Origin: Lactococcus sp. S-13
Lineage (GTDB): Bacteria; Bacillota; Bacilli; Lactobacillales; Streptococcaceae
NCBI RefSeq assembly: GCF_004210295.1
Contig: NZ_SDAK01000001.1
Coordinates: 868,001 to 932,000, forward strand
Direction: 5' to 3'
DNA length: 64,000 bases
In this document: positions 40,384 to 49,411 of the stretch, one piece after another
Numbering within the stretch: the stretch's first letter is position 1
Layout: the number at the start of each line of letters is the position of its first letter
Made by a program: the position numbers and the translations under genes
Notes under the pieces: model-generated
Databases searched by the model: none
What the model was told of the DNA's origin: nothing
The model's input: the letters and a program-made list of their open reading frames with translations, nothing else

Positions 40384-41577
40384 TCAAAAGTCGTTCGACT
40401 CAACCAAATAAGTCCCACTAATTGGGTCTGACACATGAACTTGATTACTTGCCTTGTTAAAACCGTCCAAAGTCACCGCGTGATTATTATTGACCGCAAC
40501 GCCAAACGGCCAAGCCCCCCAGCGCACCGGTTGAAAATTGATAGTCACCCAAGTCACCACAGGATTTCCAGCACGCACCTCATTGATTAAAGTATCAACA
40601 CTTGCCCCAGAAATATTAGCCACCTTGGTCTCGTACTGCTTGCCCCAAGTCGTTAATGGTGCTGGATAAATTGCAGAATACACGCTTGGTGCCTCCACAA
40701 AAGGACTTCCCACGAATCCATAATTGGGATTTCCATTTGCCGCCTTAGGAATTGTATTCAAAAACTGCCCCAAAGACCAAGACGTTACTTTTCCTTTATA
40801 CTGCAAAGCCTGCAAAAGTGAAGCTCCCTCACAACCACTCGGCGCTCCTAACGCATACTGATTGTAATTTCGCACACCCAACAAACGATAGTTTGTATAA
40901 CTTACACTCGCCTGCCCTTCGGTTAGCGCATACCATGCAATTCCTTCATATTTCCAGCCAACTTTGACAAGCTGGGATTTCTCATATCCAGAAGCGGTAT
41001 TAAGATGAGCGCCCACGCCTGCAGCAGGATTGAACAATCGATAAACCGGAACATTCCCACCTGAATGGAAAGCGATGCCCTCTGATTTCCACCCTATTTT
41101 TACAAGCTGAGAGGATTCATAACTTGAAGAGGTAAAGAGATGCTCCCCTGATTTTGGATTATAAACCCGGTAGATGTTAGTTCCTGTAGTCGGCACATCA
41201 AAAGTTACTGTATCTTGAGTCCAATCACTTGCAATTTTAGGCAAAGTCGTCCACTCATTATATGACGTATAAAGATGTTCCCCAGAACGCCTATTGTAAT
41301 TACGATAAATCGTAGTACTTGGCGTCACTTTTGAAGCAGGTGCCATAAACAAGCGTGCAGATTTCGCATCATCCGCGGGTGCCTCTTCCCCTAAGCTCTG
41401 CTTAGGAGCTTGAGTTTGCTCGGCTTCTTCTTGTCCCTCCTTGACTGGAGGTAACAAAGTGACCGTTTGTCCATTGATCGTCACTTGATCGCCCGCCTGC
41501 TCAGCGTACACCTGCTTTGAAGCACCCAAAGCCAGCAGCAAGGCCATACCAATTATCATTACATTTGTCTTCCTCAA
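40384..41577 (-). CDS. secreted C39-like protein with DUF5648 repeats, C-terminus frameshifted
   Basis: 397 residues as read. A signal peptide (MIIGMALLLALGASKQVYA after MRKTNV), an acidic/Gln linker, three DUF5648-type repeats (YRNYNRRSGEHLYTS, YRVYNPKSGEHLFTS, YRLFNPAAGVGAHLNTAS) and a C39_2 cysteine-peptidase-like domain: Cys in APSGCEGAS, His in NNHAVTLDG, Asp in VSDPISG. The frame stops at VESNDF; the next frame continues SRTTFETIYNARKYAVVVR to a stop at 40341 just before the terminator, so one extra base near 40405 has cut the last ~18 residues. The TTG start follows GGAGGAG and gives the signal peptide its basic end. Confidence 0.82.
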   Translation of the reverse strand: MRKTNVMIIGMALLLALGASKQVYAEQAGDQVTINGQTVTLLPPVKEGQEEAEQTQAPKQSLGEEAPADDAKSARLFMAPASKVTPSTTIYRNYNRRSGEHLYTSYNEWTTLPKIASDWTQDTVTFDVPTTGTNIYRVYNPKSGEHLFTSSSYESSQLVKIGWKSEGIAFHSGGNVPVYRLFNPAAGVGAHLNTASGYEKSQLVKVGWKYEGIAWYALTEGQASVSYTNYRLLGVRNYNQYALGAPSGCEGASLLQALQYKGKVTSWSLGQFLNTIPKAANGNPNYGFVGSPFVEAPSVYSAIYPAPLTTWGKQYETKVANISGASVDTLINEVRAGNPVVTWVTINFQPVRWGAWPFGVAVNNNHAVTLDGFNKASNQVHVSDPISGTYLVESNDF

Positions 41578-41595
41578 ATTTTCTCCTCCATTTTT

Positions 41596-42630
41596 TTATC
41601 TTGGAAAAACAGACCAAGCAGGTCGACCCGCATTCCAGTCATCCGAAAGCTGTGAAGGATGAGTCCACAAACGATCCACACTATTTGCCCCACCAATCCG
41701 ATGAAGCGGATCATGCACCGTCGTATAACCATTAATATATCCTGATAAGACCACAAAGTGCGACGCATTCGGAACCGTATAGAGCCACTCCATCCCATAA
41801 ATCACTGGTTTACCTGATATCAGCTCACTGATCAACTGACTTTCGCTCGTGATATGGTTAGCTTGCATTCCGTAATAATTAAGAGTACTTAAAATCGTTT
41901 GACCATCAATCCCATCCCCATAAACATTTGGGTTATTATAGTTTCCAATCGCATGAGCCGTTTGAGCCACCTGCACTGGGTTATAATTTCGACCAAAACC
42001 ATTCAAAATCATTGCAATTGAAGTTGGCCCACAACCCTCAGGCCCTAAAGTTGAATCCCCAATCCTGACATTTCTCCATCTGGCATCATCTTGATACAAA
42101 AAATTAGAATGCCACACTGTTTTTTGTGGAACCGCAGTAGCCCCCTGATCCAGAGCATACCAAGCAACCCCTTCGTATCTCCAGCCGACTTTGATAAGTT
42201 GAGATTTTTCATATGAATTCGCTGTATTGAGATGAGCGCCAATTCCCGCAGCCGGATTATATAGACGATAAACCGGAATTTGTCCACCAGAATGAAAAGC
42301 AATCCCTTCTGATCTCCAACCAATTTTCATAAGCTGGGACGCCTCATAAGCCGAGCCAGTAAACAAATGCTCTCCTGAATTTGGATTATAGACACGATAA
42401 ATATTAGCGCCCGTAGCAGGTTCATCAAAAGTAACACTATCCTGTGTCCAATCACTTGTAGTATTTGCTAACGTTACCCATTCATAGTGCGAAGTATATA
42501 AATGCTCTCCTGAAACAGTGTTGTAATTACGATAAATCGTATCTGCCAAAGCGCCCGAGACACCCAAATTTCCTACAATTCCTGAAGCAACTAATGCGCC
42601 TGCTACAACTAAAACCTGTCTTTTATTCAT
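41596..42630 (-). CDS. secreted C39-like peptidase with DUF5648 repeats
   Basis: 344 residues: a signal peptide (VLVVAGALVASGIVGNLGVS), DUF5648 repeats (YRNYNTVSGEHLYTS, YRVYNPNSGEHLFTGSAYEA, YRLYNPAAGIGAHLNTANSY) and an intact C39_2 domain with Cys in GPEGCGPTSIAMIL, His in ASHFVVLSGY and Asp in VHDPLHRIGG. Expected to act at the cell surface, perhaps cutting peptides or wall cross-links; substrate unknown. It is 18 bases upstream of its paralogue and forms an operon with it. An extended -10 and a cre-like palindrome precede it. Confidence 0.87.
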   Translation of the reverse strand: MNKRQVLVVAGALVASGIVGNLGVSGALADTIYRNYNTVSGEHLYTSHYEWVTLANTTSDWTQDSVTFDEPATGANIYRVYNPNSGEHLFTGSAYEASQLMKIGWRSEGIAFHSGGQIPVYRLYNPAAGIGAHLNTANSYEKSQLIKVGWRYEGVAWYALDQGATAVPQKTVWHSNFLYQDDARWRNVRIGDSTLGPEGCGPTSIAMILNGFGRNYNPVQVAQTAHAIGNYNNPNVYGDGIDGQTILSTLNYYGMQANHITSESQLISELISGKPVIYGMEWLYTVPNASHFVVLSGYINGYTTVHDPLHRIGGANSVDRLWTHPSQLSDDWNAGRPAWSVFPR

Positions 42631-42646
42631 TTACGCCCCCTCAATT

Positions 42647-42656
42647 TAAGCGCTTA
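42647..42656. promoter_or_regulatory. possible cre site
   Basis: TAAGCGCTTA palindrome in the leader, within AGTAAGCGCTTAAA, which is close to the catabolite-responsive element pattern (two deviations). Downstream of the -10, so binding of CcpA would repress. Confidence 0.4.
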
Positions 42657-42692
42657 CTTTAAAAATCAAATAATATCCGCCATAATACTATG

Positions 42693-42701
42693 ATTATATC
42701 A
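42693..42701 (-). promoter_or_regulatory. promoter of the C39-like operon
   Basis: Extended -10 TGATATAAT on the minus strand (TATAAT complement 42693-42698). Confidence 0.55.
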
Positions 42702-42790
42702 CAATTCCCAACAAATAAATGACCAATCTATCTCAGATATTTCCAATTTTTGATTAAATTCTTTACCTCACCTTCAAAATACTCAAACAT

Positions 42791-42819
42791 TTGAAATTTG
42801 CATCAATTTGTATTATACT
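42791..42819 (+). promoter_or_regulatory. promoter of the DUF2929 gene
   Basis: -35 TTGAAA (42791-42796), 17-base spacer, -10 TATACT (42814-42819). Confidence 0.65.
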
Positions 42820-42855
42820 GAACACGGATAATAAAATAATGGAAAGAAGTATATT

Positions 42856-43038
42856 ATGAAACTTATCGTCACACTTTTTTGGGCACTCGTCCTCGGTCAA
42901 GTCGTTGGTTACATTGCCACTGCACTCTCAGGCGTTCCAGACCCAGAACTTTGGACAACACTCATTTCACTCCTCTTTGGACTTTTTGTTTATCTTTTTC
43001 AAGCCGTTGCTGTGGAAAAAGATGCTAAAGCAAACTAA
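42856..43038 (+). CDS. DUF2929 family small membrane protein
   Basis: 60 residues with two membrane helices (LIVTLFWALVLGQVVGYIAT and LISLLFGLFVYLFQAVAV) and a charged end. It matches the DUF2929/YjzD-type family of tiny Firmicute membrane proteins, with no known function. GGAAAG precedes the ATG; it has its own promoter and terminator. Confidence 0.75.
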   Translation: MKLIVTLFWALVLGQVVGYIATALSGVPDPELWTTLISLLFGLFVYLFQAVAVEKDAKAN

Positions 43039-43095
43039 AACCGCCCAAATCTTCTCACCGTTTTAGATTCAAATGAGCAAAAGAAAATAAAAATA

Positions 43096-43126
43096 AAAAG
43101 TTTCTAACAAGTTGTTAGAAACTTTT
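43096..43126 (+). terminator. DUF2929 terminator
   Basis: AAAAGTTTCTAACAA (43096-43110) pairs with TTGTTAGAAACTTTT (43112-43126). Confidence 0.85.
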
Positions 43127-43140
43127 ATTTCATCTAGGGC

Positions 43141-43168
43141 TTGCAAATTTTTCAAAATAACTTATAAT
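43141..43168 (+). promoter_or_regulatory. promoter of the DUF1003 leader RNA
   Basis: -35 TTGCAA (43141-43146), 16-base spacer, -10 TATAAT (43163-43168); start expected near 43175. Confidence 0.7.
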
Positions 43169-43174
43169 TTAGTA

Positions 43175-43312
43175 GGGACAAAGATCCCAGATGGCCACCA
43201 ATGTCATCAAACATCAAAAGAAAGGAGAGCGCTCAAGCTTTGAAAGGTCGACCCAAACCCGCAACCATAATCACTTATTTTGTTAAATTGACCAAGTTTG
43301 GCGCTCTTTTTT
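43175..43312 (+). ncRNA. structured leader RNA or small RNA with attenuator, upstream of DUF1003
   Basis: About 138 bases from a clear promoter to a strong intrinsic terminator. Hairpin 1: GGGA/TCCC at 43175-43188. Hairpin 2: GATGGC/GTCATC at about 43191-43209. The terminator stem is GAGCGCTCAAGCTT (43227-43240) with AAGTTTGGCGCTC (43294-43306) and six T; GGTC/GACC extends it inwards. Inside the loop a ribosome site (AAAGGAG, 43221-43227) precedes a TTG-started 27-codon frame (43240-43323) that crosses the terminator. It matches no riboswitch class I can recognise by eye; it could be an attenuator for DUF1003 or a separate small RNA. Confidence 0.55.
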
Positions 43313-43385
43313 CTGCGTCTTGAACTTGATTCATTTCACAAGATAAGACTTTATATTTCAACTGAAGCTTGAACCATGCTATAAA

Positions 43386-44282
43386 ATGGCTCCAACTCCA
43401 ATTACTAAAAATAAAGTCGTCTGTCTTGTAAACGGACGTATTCACCGTGTATCTGGTGGTGACTTCCTCGAAAATCTCGACCCAAGTCTTCAAACCGTAA
43501 TCATGCGTGACTATCCTGAAGCAACAGCTCACGACTTTATTTGTAATGAACATCAGGTCAAATTCCGACTTGAGGTTTTAGACACCCTTTTTCATCTCGA
43601 TTTACAAAAGAATTTCACGGTCAACGATCAACTCAATGAAGAATTGATGAAGGCCAACTTTGAAATTCACGACGTTGAAGAACAACTCCAAACTCAAGAA
43701 ACTTTTGGTGAGCGTATCGCCGATCGAGTCACCGAATTTGTAGGTTCATGGGCTTTTATTCTGACTTATCTCGGAATCCTAGTCGTTTGGATTTTTGTCA
43801 ATGTCGTTGGACTTTTTGGCGTTCAATGGGATAAATATCCCTTTATTTTGCTCAATCTTTTTCTCTCAATCACTGCTGCTATGCAAGCTCCATTGATCAT
43901 GATGAGTCAAAATCGAGCAGCCCACCATGACCGCCTCTCTGCAAAAAATGACTTCCAAGTCAATGTCAAATCAGAAAAAGGTGTCGCCGCCCTCCATGAA
44001 AAACTTGACCATCTCATGATGGACGACCAAGCATCTAATATGCAAATTCAGAAAATCCAAACTGAAATGCTCGGAGATATCCAAATCCTCCTCAACGAAG
44101 TCTACCAACAAAATCAAGACATTCGTGAACGCTTAGATGATGTCGAAGAACAATTGGACGATTTCGAAGAAACCTTTGACAGTTTTGAAGAGACTTTGGA
44201 CAGCATCGAAGAAAACACCGATGATGATGATGACGATAATAACACTGAAGAACTTCTTACTACTGATTCTAAATCAAAATGA
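43386..44282 (+). CDS. DUF1003 membrane protein with acidic coiled tail
   Basis: 298 residues. An N-terminal soluble part (VCLVNGRIHRVSGGDFLENL), then the DUF1003 core with two membrane helices (FVGSWAFILTYLGILVVWIF and FILLNLFLSITAAMQAPLIM) and MSQNRAAHHDRLSAKNDFQV. The C-terminus is a coiled coil turning into a very acidic tail (repeated DxxEEx(L/F)D units, then DDDDDD). Function unknown; a divalent-cation role would fit the acidic tail but is inference. The ATG has no Shine-Dalgarno. It lies behind the structured leader at 43175-43312. Confidence 0.82.
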   Translation: MAPTPITKNKVVCLVNGRIHRVSGGDFLENLDPSLQTVIMRDYPEATAHDFICNEHQVKFRLEVLDTLFHLDLQKNFTVNDQLNEELMKANFEIHDVEEQLQTQETFGERIADRVTEFVGSWAFILTYLGILVVWIFVNVVGLFGVQWDKYPFILLNLFLSITAAMQAPLIMMSQNRAAHHDRLSAKNDFQVNVKSEKGVAALHEKLDHLMMDDQASNMQIQKIQTEMLGDIQILLNEVYQQNQDIRERLDDVEEQLDDFEETFDSFEETLDSIEENTDDDDDDNNTEELLTTDSKSK

Positions 44283-44309
44283 AAAAACTGCTCAATTGAG
44301 CAGTTTTTT
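44282..44309. terminator. bidirectional terminator between DUF1003 and the dehydrogenase
   Basis: AAAAAACTGCTCAA and TTGAGCAGTTTTTT are perfect, loop-free palindromic arms overlapping both gene ends. Confidence 0.9.
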
Positions 44310-45223
44310 TATGAAAACAATTTAATTTTTTGTTGAATCTCAGCAACCGAAGCAGCCAATTTTGCCTCTTCTTCGGCCGTTAAATCTAACTGAATCTCCC
44401 CCTCTACCCCTTCTTTACCAATCAAAGCTGGGGTAGAAATATAAGAATCAAAATTTTCATCATAATGCGAGCAAATAGCGACGTTCTTCGCATCAGAAAA
44501 AACTAAATTCATCAAAGCCACAGTCGCTGCTGCAATTGCTACATTTGTATAATGCTTCGTATTAAAGACGGCAAAGCCTCCTTGACGAGCTTTTTCTTCT
44601 AAGTCATCTAAGTCTAGCTGCTTTTCACTTGCTATTTTTGCGAAAGCTTGACCAGCAATGCGCACAGTTGACCATGCTGTAAATTGAGAATTACCATGTT
44701 CACCCAAAACGTAGCCTTCAACACTTCTTGAATCAATATTCAAAGCTCTTCCTACCTGCGCTTTCATTCGAGCCGTGTCTAAATAAGTTCCTGTTCCCAA
44801 AATTCGCGATTTAGGAAGTTTCAACAGCTTAGAATAAACATTGACAATAACATCATTAGGATTAGTTGTTGCAATCAAAATCCCACTAAAATTAATGGCA
44901 TTCAGTGCTTCAGCAACAGCTCTTATTTCTGGGAGATTTGCTTTTAGCTCAGTAAAACGATCTCCTCCAGGCTTAATCAAATCAATATGTCCCAGAGTGG
45001 ATAAAACAATATCAGCATCAGCCAAGTCCTTATATTCTCCAGCATATACCTTGACATGATAAGGAAGAAGTGGCAAAGCATCTAAGAGATCCAAGGCCTC
45101 AGCCTGAGCAACCCTTTCATCTTTATCAATCAAAACCAATTCATCAGCAAATCCTCCCTGAACAATATCTAAAGCAACCGTAGCTCCAACGTGTCCACAA
45201 CCAATCAATCCTACCTTACGCAT
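44309..45223 (-). CDS. L-2-hydroxyisocaproate dehydrogenase-like (LDH/MDH superfamily)
   Basis: 304-residue NAD-dependent 2-hydroxyacid dehydrogenase. The Rossmann motif LIGCGHVGATVA is N-terminal. STLGHIDL, GDRFTELKANL, LGTGTYLDTARM, GEHGNSQFTAWSTVRIAGQ and ARQGGFAV follow the L-HicDH pattern more closely than ordinary lactate dehydrogenase (the loop residue is not the LDH Gln). It probably interconverts branched or bulky 2-oxo and L-2-hydroxy acids from amino-acid breakdown. ATG 45223 follows GGAGGG; a longer reading frame includes that site. Confidence 0.82.
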   Translation of the reverse strand: MRKVGLIGCGHVGATVALDIVQGGFADELVLIDKDERVAQAEALDLLDALPLLPYHVKVYAGEYKDLADADIVLSTLGHIDLIKPGGDRFTELKANLPEIRAVAEALNAINFSGILIATTNPNDVIVNVYSKLLKLPKSRILGTGTYLDTARMKAQVGRALNIDSRSVEGYVLGEHGNSQFTAWSTVRIAGQAFAKIASEKQLDLDDLEEKARQGGFAVFNTKHYTNVAIAAATVALMNLVFSDAKNVAICSHYDENFDSYISTPALIGKEGVEGEIQLDLTAEEEAKLAASVAEIQQKIKLFS

Positions 45224-45395
45224 TTTTATCCCTCCAAGACTCATCTTGAAAACGAGTTTTTTATTGCTACAAGTGTCTTTTTTATTACTTTTAATACAAG
45301 ACTAAACTCATTATAGTACAAAACACTCAAGGATACAATCATTTTTGATATCAAAAATACCTTACTAAGCAGTAAGGTATTTTAAGCATTGATTA

Positions 45396-47003
45396 TTATT
45401 TGCTATTTTCCACAGATACACGGATAAACTCTGTGTAAAGTTCTTCTGGACGATTTGGACGTGATTGAAGTTCTGGGTGATATTGACAAGCCACAAAGAA
45501 TTTCTTGTCTGAAAGCTCCACTATTTCAACCAAACGGTTATCTGGTGATACACCTGAGAAAACAAAACCAGCAGCTTCAAACTGTTCACGGTATTTGTTG
45601 TTAAATTCATAACGATGACGGTGGCGACGTTGCACTACTTCAGCCCCGTTGTAAGCTGCTTTAGCACGAGAGCCGTTTTTCAATTTAGCTGGGTAAAGTC
45701 CTAGACGCAAGGTACCACCCATGTCTTCAACATCCACTTGATCACGCATGATGTCAATGACTGGATATTTAGTTTCTGGATCCAATTCAAAAGAATGTGC
45801 TCCTTCAAAGCCAAGGACGTTACGAGCAAATTCAACTGCTGTCAATTGCATCCCTAAACAGATACCAAGCATCGGCACATCATTTTCACGCGCATATTTG
45901 ATTGCAGCAATTTTTCCTTCTGTCCCACGATGTCCGAAACCACCAGGAACAATGATACCAGCAGCATCACCGACAAGCTCAGCAACATTTTCATCCGTTA
46001 CGTCATTAGCGTTGACCCAGTTAATATCTACTTCAGCATCTGAAGCATAGCCTGCGTGCTTAAGTGCTTCTGTAACTGAAATATAAGCATCTGGCAATTC
46101 CACGTACTTACCAACCAAAGCAATTTTAACTTTTTTCTTGAGGTTCATGACATGGTCAACCATTGCTGACCATTCAGTCATATCAGCTTTTGGTGCATCA
46201 AGTTTCAAGTGATCACAAACGATTTGGTCCATGTCTTGGGCTTGCAAATTCAATGGAATTTGGTAGAGGTGTTCCACGTCAAGTGATTGAATGACTGCTT
46301 CTGGTGCAACGTCACAGAACATGGCAATCTTATTGCGCATTTCTGCTGTGATTGGAACTTCACTACGTAATACGAGCATATTCGCTTGAATACCATATTC
46401 ACGAAGTGTCTTAGTCGCATTTTGTGCAATCTTAGTTTTCAATTCTCCAGCTGCACGCAAATGAAGGATTGGAACAGTGTGGATATACATCACATTGTCA
46501 GCACCTACTTCAGCTTTCATTTGACGCAGAGCTTCAATGAATGGCAAGCTTTCCATATCACCAACTGTACCACCAACTTCAGTGATAATGATGTCAGCAT
46601 CAGTCGTTGTTGCAGCACGTTTGATTTTTTCTTTAAGCATATTAGTGACGTGTGGCACCATTTGGACGGTTGCTCCTAGATATTCACCTTTACGCTCTTT
46701 GCGAAGAATTTCGCTATAAACTTTACCTGAGGTAACGTTTGAGTATTTATTTAAGTTGATGTCAATAAAACGTTCATAATGACCAAGGTCAAGGTCAGTT
46801 TCAGCTCCATCATCAGTGACAAAAACTTCACCGTGTTGATAAGGACTCATTGTTCCTGGGTCAATGTTAAGGTATGGGTCAAACTTTTGAACTGTGACTT
46901 TGAGTCCACGATTTTTGAGCAAACGTCCAAGAGATGCTGCTACAATCCCTTTACCCATTGACGAAGTACCACCACCAGTGACGAAAATATACTTAGTTGA
47001 CAT
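45396..47003 (-). CDS. pyrG: CTP synthase
   Basis: 535-residue enzyme that aminates UTP to CTP with glutamine. The N-terminal synthetase domain begins [20 protein letters not shown], with [20 protein letters not shown]. The C-terminal class I glutamine amidotransferase domain has PGGFGHRG and the nucleophile Cys in GICLGMQ, with [10 protein letters not shown] and [15 protein letters not shown] lies eight bases before the ATG. Expression should be controlled by CTP through the leader attenuator at 47051-47115. Confidence 0.96.
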   Translation of the reverse strand: MSTKYIFVTGGGTSSMGKGIVAASLGRLLKNRGLKVTVQKFDPYLNIDPGTMSPYQHGEVFVTDDGAETDLDLGHYERFIDINLNKYSNVTSGKVYSEILRKERKGEYLGATVQMVPHVTNMLKEKIKRAATTTDADIIITEVGGTVGDMESLPFIEALRQMKAEVGADNVMYIHTVPILHLRAAGELKTKIAQNATKTLREYGIQANMLVLRSEVPITAEMRNKIAMFCDVAPEAVIQSLDVEHLYQIPLNLQAQDMDQIVCDHLKLDAPKADMTEWSAMVDHVMNLKKKVKIALVGKYVELPDAYISVTEALKHAGYASDAEVDINWVNANDVTDENVAELVGDAAGIIVPGGFGHRGTEGKIAAIKYARENDVPMLGICLGMQLTAVEFARNVLGFEGAHSFELDPETKYPVIDIMRDQVDVEDMGGTLRLGLYPAKLKNGSRAKAAYNGAEVVQRRHRHRYEFNNKYREQFEAAGFVFSGVSPDNRLVEIVELSDKKFFVACQYHPELQSRPNRPEELYTEFIRVSVENSK

Positions 47004-47050
47004 CTAAATCTCCTCTAATCTTTATACAAAACAGAAATTACTGGGAAAAC

Positions 47051-47115
47051 AAAAATAGCTCCCCATTTGGGGAGCTTTACCGTTACTGATTTTTTCTAGG
47101 AAAAAACCAGTGCCC
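47051..47115 (-). promoter_or_regulatory. pyrG leader with reiterative-transcription attenuator
   Basis: The transcript should begin GGGC (47112-47115 complement). Downstream is a terminator: AGCTCCCC/GGGGAGCT (47057-47064 and 47069-47076) followed by TTTTT (47051-47055). In B. subtilis and L. lactis pyrG, low CTP makes polymerase stutter extra Gs at the 5' end, and the G-run pairs with the C-rich terminator arm to prevent termination. All parts are present here. Confidence 0.88.
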
Positions 47116-47122
47116 GAAAATA

Positions 47123-47151
47123 ATTATATCTGATTTTTTGCTTTTTGTCAA
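47123..47151 (-). promoter_or_regulatory. pyrG promoter
   Basis: Consensus -35 TTGACA (47146-47151 complement), 17-base spacer, consensus -10 TATAAT (47123-47128 complement), seven bases before the GGGC start. Confidence 0.88.
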
Positions 47152-47238
47152 AGGGCTTTTTTATTTACGTCAAACTATTCATTTAGCCTTTCGGGTTAAA
47201 GCCTCTAAAAATTAGCTCGCTGTCACTCCATATAATAA

Positions 47239-47263
47239 AAAAGCTGGAAGTTCGCCAAGCTTT
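47239..47263 (-). terminator. terminator of the MoaF-like gene
   Basis: AAAGCTTGGCG... folds back on CCAGCTTTTTT on the minus strand, with an imperfect upper stem; T-run present. Confidence 0.65.
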
Positions 47264-47277
47264 CTTATCTTCTTTAC

Positions 47278-47607
47278 TTAAGGAAAACGAATTTCTCCGT
47301 GATTGACAAGATAACCTCGCTTGCCTCTAGCATCCTCCTGATTCCAAGTCATAAAAGTTTCGACTTCCATTTTGTTGAAATCCAGAATCTGCGATACAAC
47401 TACGCCTGCTTCTTCAACCCAATTCACAAAGAAAATATCATCTGCCAATTCTTTGTAGAAGTAAGTTTCTGTCTCCGTCATCGGACCACCATCGGTTCGT
47501 TCTTTGAGTGAGGTAAATTTGAGCTCACGATCACTCAGGTAGTCTATTCTAAAGAGATAGCCATTTTCATAGTCTACGACAATTGATTTATCCTTGTACT
47601 TGAACAT
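47278..47607 (-). CDS. MoaF-like calycin-fold protein
   Basis: 109 residues. The pattern of alternating strands with IVVDYENGYLFRIDYLSDREL, TETETYFYKELADDIFFVNW, EEAGVVVSQILDFNKMEVET and FMTWN resembles MoaF-domain/phenolic-acid-decarboxylase-like small barrels, which bind small ligands. No enzymatic role can be assigned. Single gene; family assignment is from pattern only. Confidence 0.55.
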   Translation of the reverse strand: MFKYKDKSIVVDYENGYLFRIDYLSDRELKFTSLKERTDGGPMTETETYFYKELADDIFFVNWVEEAGVVVSQILDFNKMEVETFMTWNQEDARGKRGYLVNHGEIRFP

Positions 47608-47722
47608 CTGAAACCTCTACTTTCTAGATAACTTGATATGCTTTAATTCTAATTCCATTTTAGCATAATCAAAATCACAAGCTTCAGTTTTTGAATGACT
47701 TCTGCTCATTAAAAGGTTGCCT

Positions 47723-48868
47723 TCAGTTTTTTAGATGGTAAGATTGCCAAAAGTCATCTTGCAAACTTTTTTCAAACTTAAGTCCGAGTTTTTCCAAGGT
47801 TTTTTGCAAAGCATACAAAGTATAAGCAACTTTATTGGCTCTTGCATTTTCCCCCATATGACCAATACGCAAAACTTTGCCCGCTAAGCTATCGAATGAG
47901 CCTGTAATCATCACTTGGTACTCTTCGCGCATCTTTTTCAAGATAACTTGGTCACTCAAGCCTTCTGGTACTTTAATTACACTGACAGTATTCGAATAAC
48001 CATCTTGCAGATAAAGTTCCAAAGGAGAATTCTCAATTGCTTTTCTTGTCGCTTTACCAATCCTTTCATGACGTTGCAAAATTTCTTGATCAGCAAGTAC
48101 ACAATCTACCGCTTTGTCTAAACCGTAAATATCAGAGATTGGCATGGTATAAGGAAACCACTTTTTTTCGTAATAATCTTTAAAAGTAAGGAGATTACAA
48201 TAAAAACTAGCTATGGGGCGTTGACGTTCCTCCATGATTTGGTAAGCAGCAGGTGAGATAGCTGCAATTGTCAATCCTGGCGGAGCGGAAAGTACTTTTT
48301 GAGAAGCACCAAGAGCGATATCAATTTGCCACTCATCGACTTGTAAATCTTCACCGCCCATTGCGGCAACTGAATCAACAACGGTAAGAATCCCATATTT
48401 TTTCAGAAGAGGACAAATTTTAGATAAATCATTTAAAACACCAGAAGGTGTATCACAATGAACGACCGTTGCATACTTAAAATCATGATCTTTTTTCAAA
48501 AAGTTTTCCAAGAGCTCTAAATGAAAAGCTTCTTTTTCTGGACTTTGAAGTAATACAGCCTCTCCACCATAAAGCTCCACAAAATCGGCAAATCCATGAC
48601 CAAAAATCCCATTATCTAAAACAAGTACTCGGTCATCTGGCTCGGTCAAGGAAGCACAAGCTGCTTCTAAACCTAAAATTCCTTCTCCCGCTAAAACTCT
48701 AACATCGTTTTTAGTTTTGAGAAATTGAGCAAGTTTAACACAAAGGTTTTTGTAAAAATCATAAAACTCTAAATCAATATCTGGATTTGTGGTCGCTTTT
48801 GCTCTTGCCAAACGCACGTCTTCGGCAACTGTGGTTGGACCTGGTGTCATGATGAGCATCTCTTTCAT
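47723..48868 (-). CDS. class V aminotransferase (alanine-glyoxylate/serine-pyruvate type)
   Basis: 381-residue PLP aminotransferase. N-terminal MTPGPTTVAEDV is typical of the alanine-glyoxylate/serine-pyruvate aminotransferase family. Other features are VVHCDTPSGVLND, VVDSVAAMGGEDL and the PLP lysine in GASQKVLSAPPG. It starts directly after the stop of the UPF0340 gene (no gap) in a cluster with a B6-type kinase and an ECF S component. Pyridoxamine-pyruvate aminotransferase belongs to this family, so a role in B6 salvage is possible; that is inference. Confidence 0.8.
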   Translation of the reverse strand: MKEMLIMTPGPTTVAEDVRLARAKATTNPDIDLEFYDFYKNLCVKLAQFLKTKNDVRVLAGEGILGLEAACASLTEPDDRVLVLDNGIFGHGFADFVELYGGEAVLLQSPEKEAFHLELLENFLKKDHDFKYATVVHCDTPSGVLNDLSKICPLLKKYGILTVVDSVAAMGGEDLQVDEWQIDIALGASQKVLSAPPGLTIAAISPAAYQIMEERQRPIASFYCNLLTFKDYYEKKWFPYTMPISDIYGLDKAVDCVLADQEILQRHERIGKATRKAIENSPLELYLQDGYSNTVSVIKVPEGLSDQVILKKMREEYQVMITGSFDSLAGKVLRIGHMGENARANKVAYTLYALQKTLEKLGLKFEKSLQDDFWQSYHLKN

Positions 48869-49411
48869 TTATTTGTACCTCGCACGTTCTCCACCGATAA
48901 GTTTAGGACGTGATTTAAGAGCAGTGACGTGCGCACCTCCAAGCTCCTTTAAAACTGGACGAACAGGAATTTGGACGTGTTTTACGTGCATTCCAATACT
49001 CGTGTCTCCAATATCCAATCCTGCTTGAGCAACGATGTGTTCGACTTCAACAGGAGATTTAAAAAGTTGATAGGCTGCGACTTGACCACTTCCACCAGCA
49101 TGAAGTTGGGGAATGACTGAGACGATTTCCCAGTCTTTTTGCTCAGCCAATTCTTCTTCAATGAGTAACGCACGGTTAAGATGCTCACAGGCTTGAACAG
49201 CTAAATAAATCCCTTTGTCTGACAGTGTCTTGTGTATCACAGAAACAATGGCTTGACCGATTTCAGCGGAACTGGCGTGACCAATCAAGCCTCCGTTTAC
49301 TTCTGATGACGAAAGTCCGAGGACAAAAACTTGTCCTGCTTTAATTTCTGCTTGCTCCAAGACATCATTAATAATTGTTTGTGTGTCTTTTTTAAGCTTT
49401 TCTAAATCCAT
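48869..49411 (-). CDS. UPF0340 / TIGR01440 family protein
   Basis: 180 residues: [54 protein letters not shown] and a C-terminal [13 protein letters not shown]. It belongs to the UPF0340/YwlG family (TIGR01440), structure known in relatives but function not. It overlaps the ECF gene by 20 bases at the DNA level and abuts the aminotransferase gene, so all are one operon. Confidence 0.85.
   Translation of the reverse strand: MDLEKLKKDTQTIINDVLEQAEIKAGQVFVLGLSSSEVNGGLIGHASSAEIGQAIVSVIHKTLSDKGIYLAVQACEHLNRALLIEEELAEQKDWEIVSVIPQLHAGGSGQVAAYQLFKSPVEVEHIVAQAGLDIGDTSIGMHVKHVQIPVRPVLKELGGAHVTALKSRPKLIGGERARYK

Noticed and set aside
43175-43312. Known riboswitch (Mn yybP-ykoY, M-box, T-box) before DUF1003
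   Set aside because: None of the conserved loops of these classes is visible; left as an unassigned leader.
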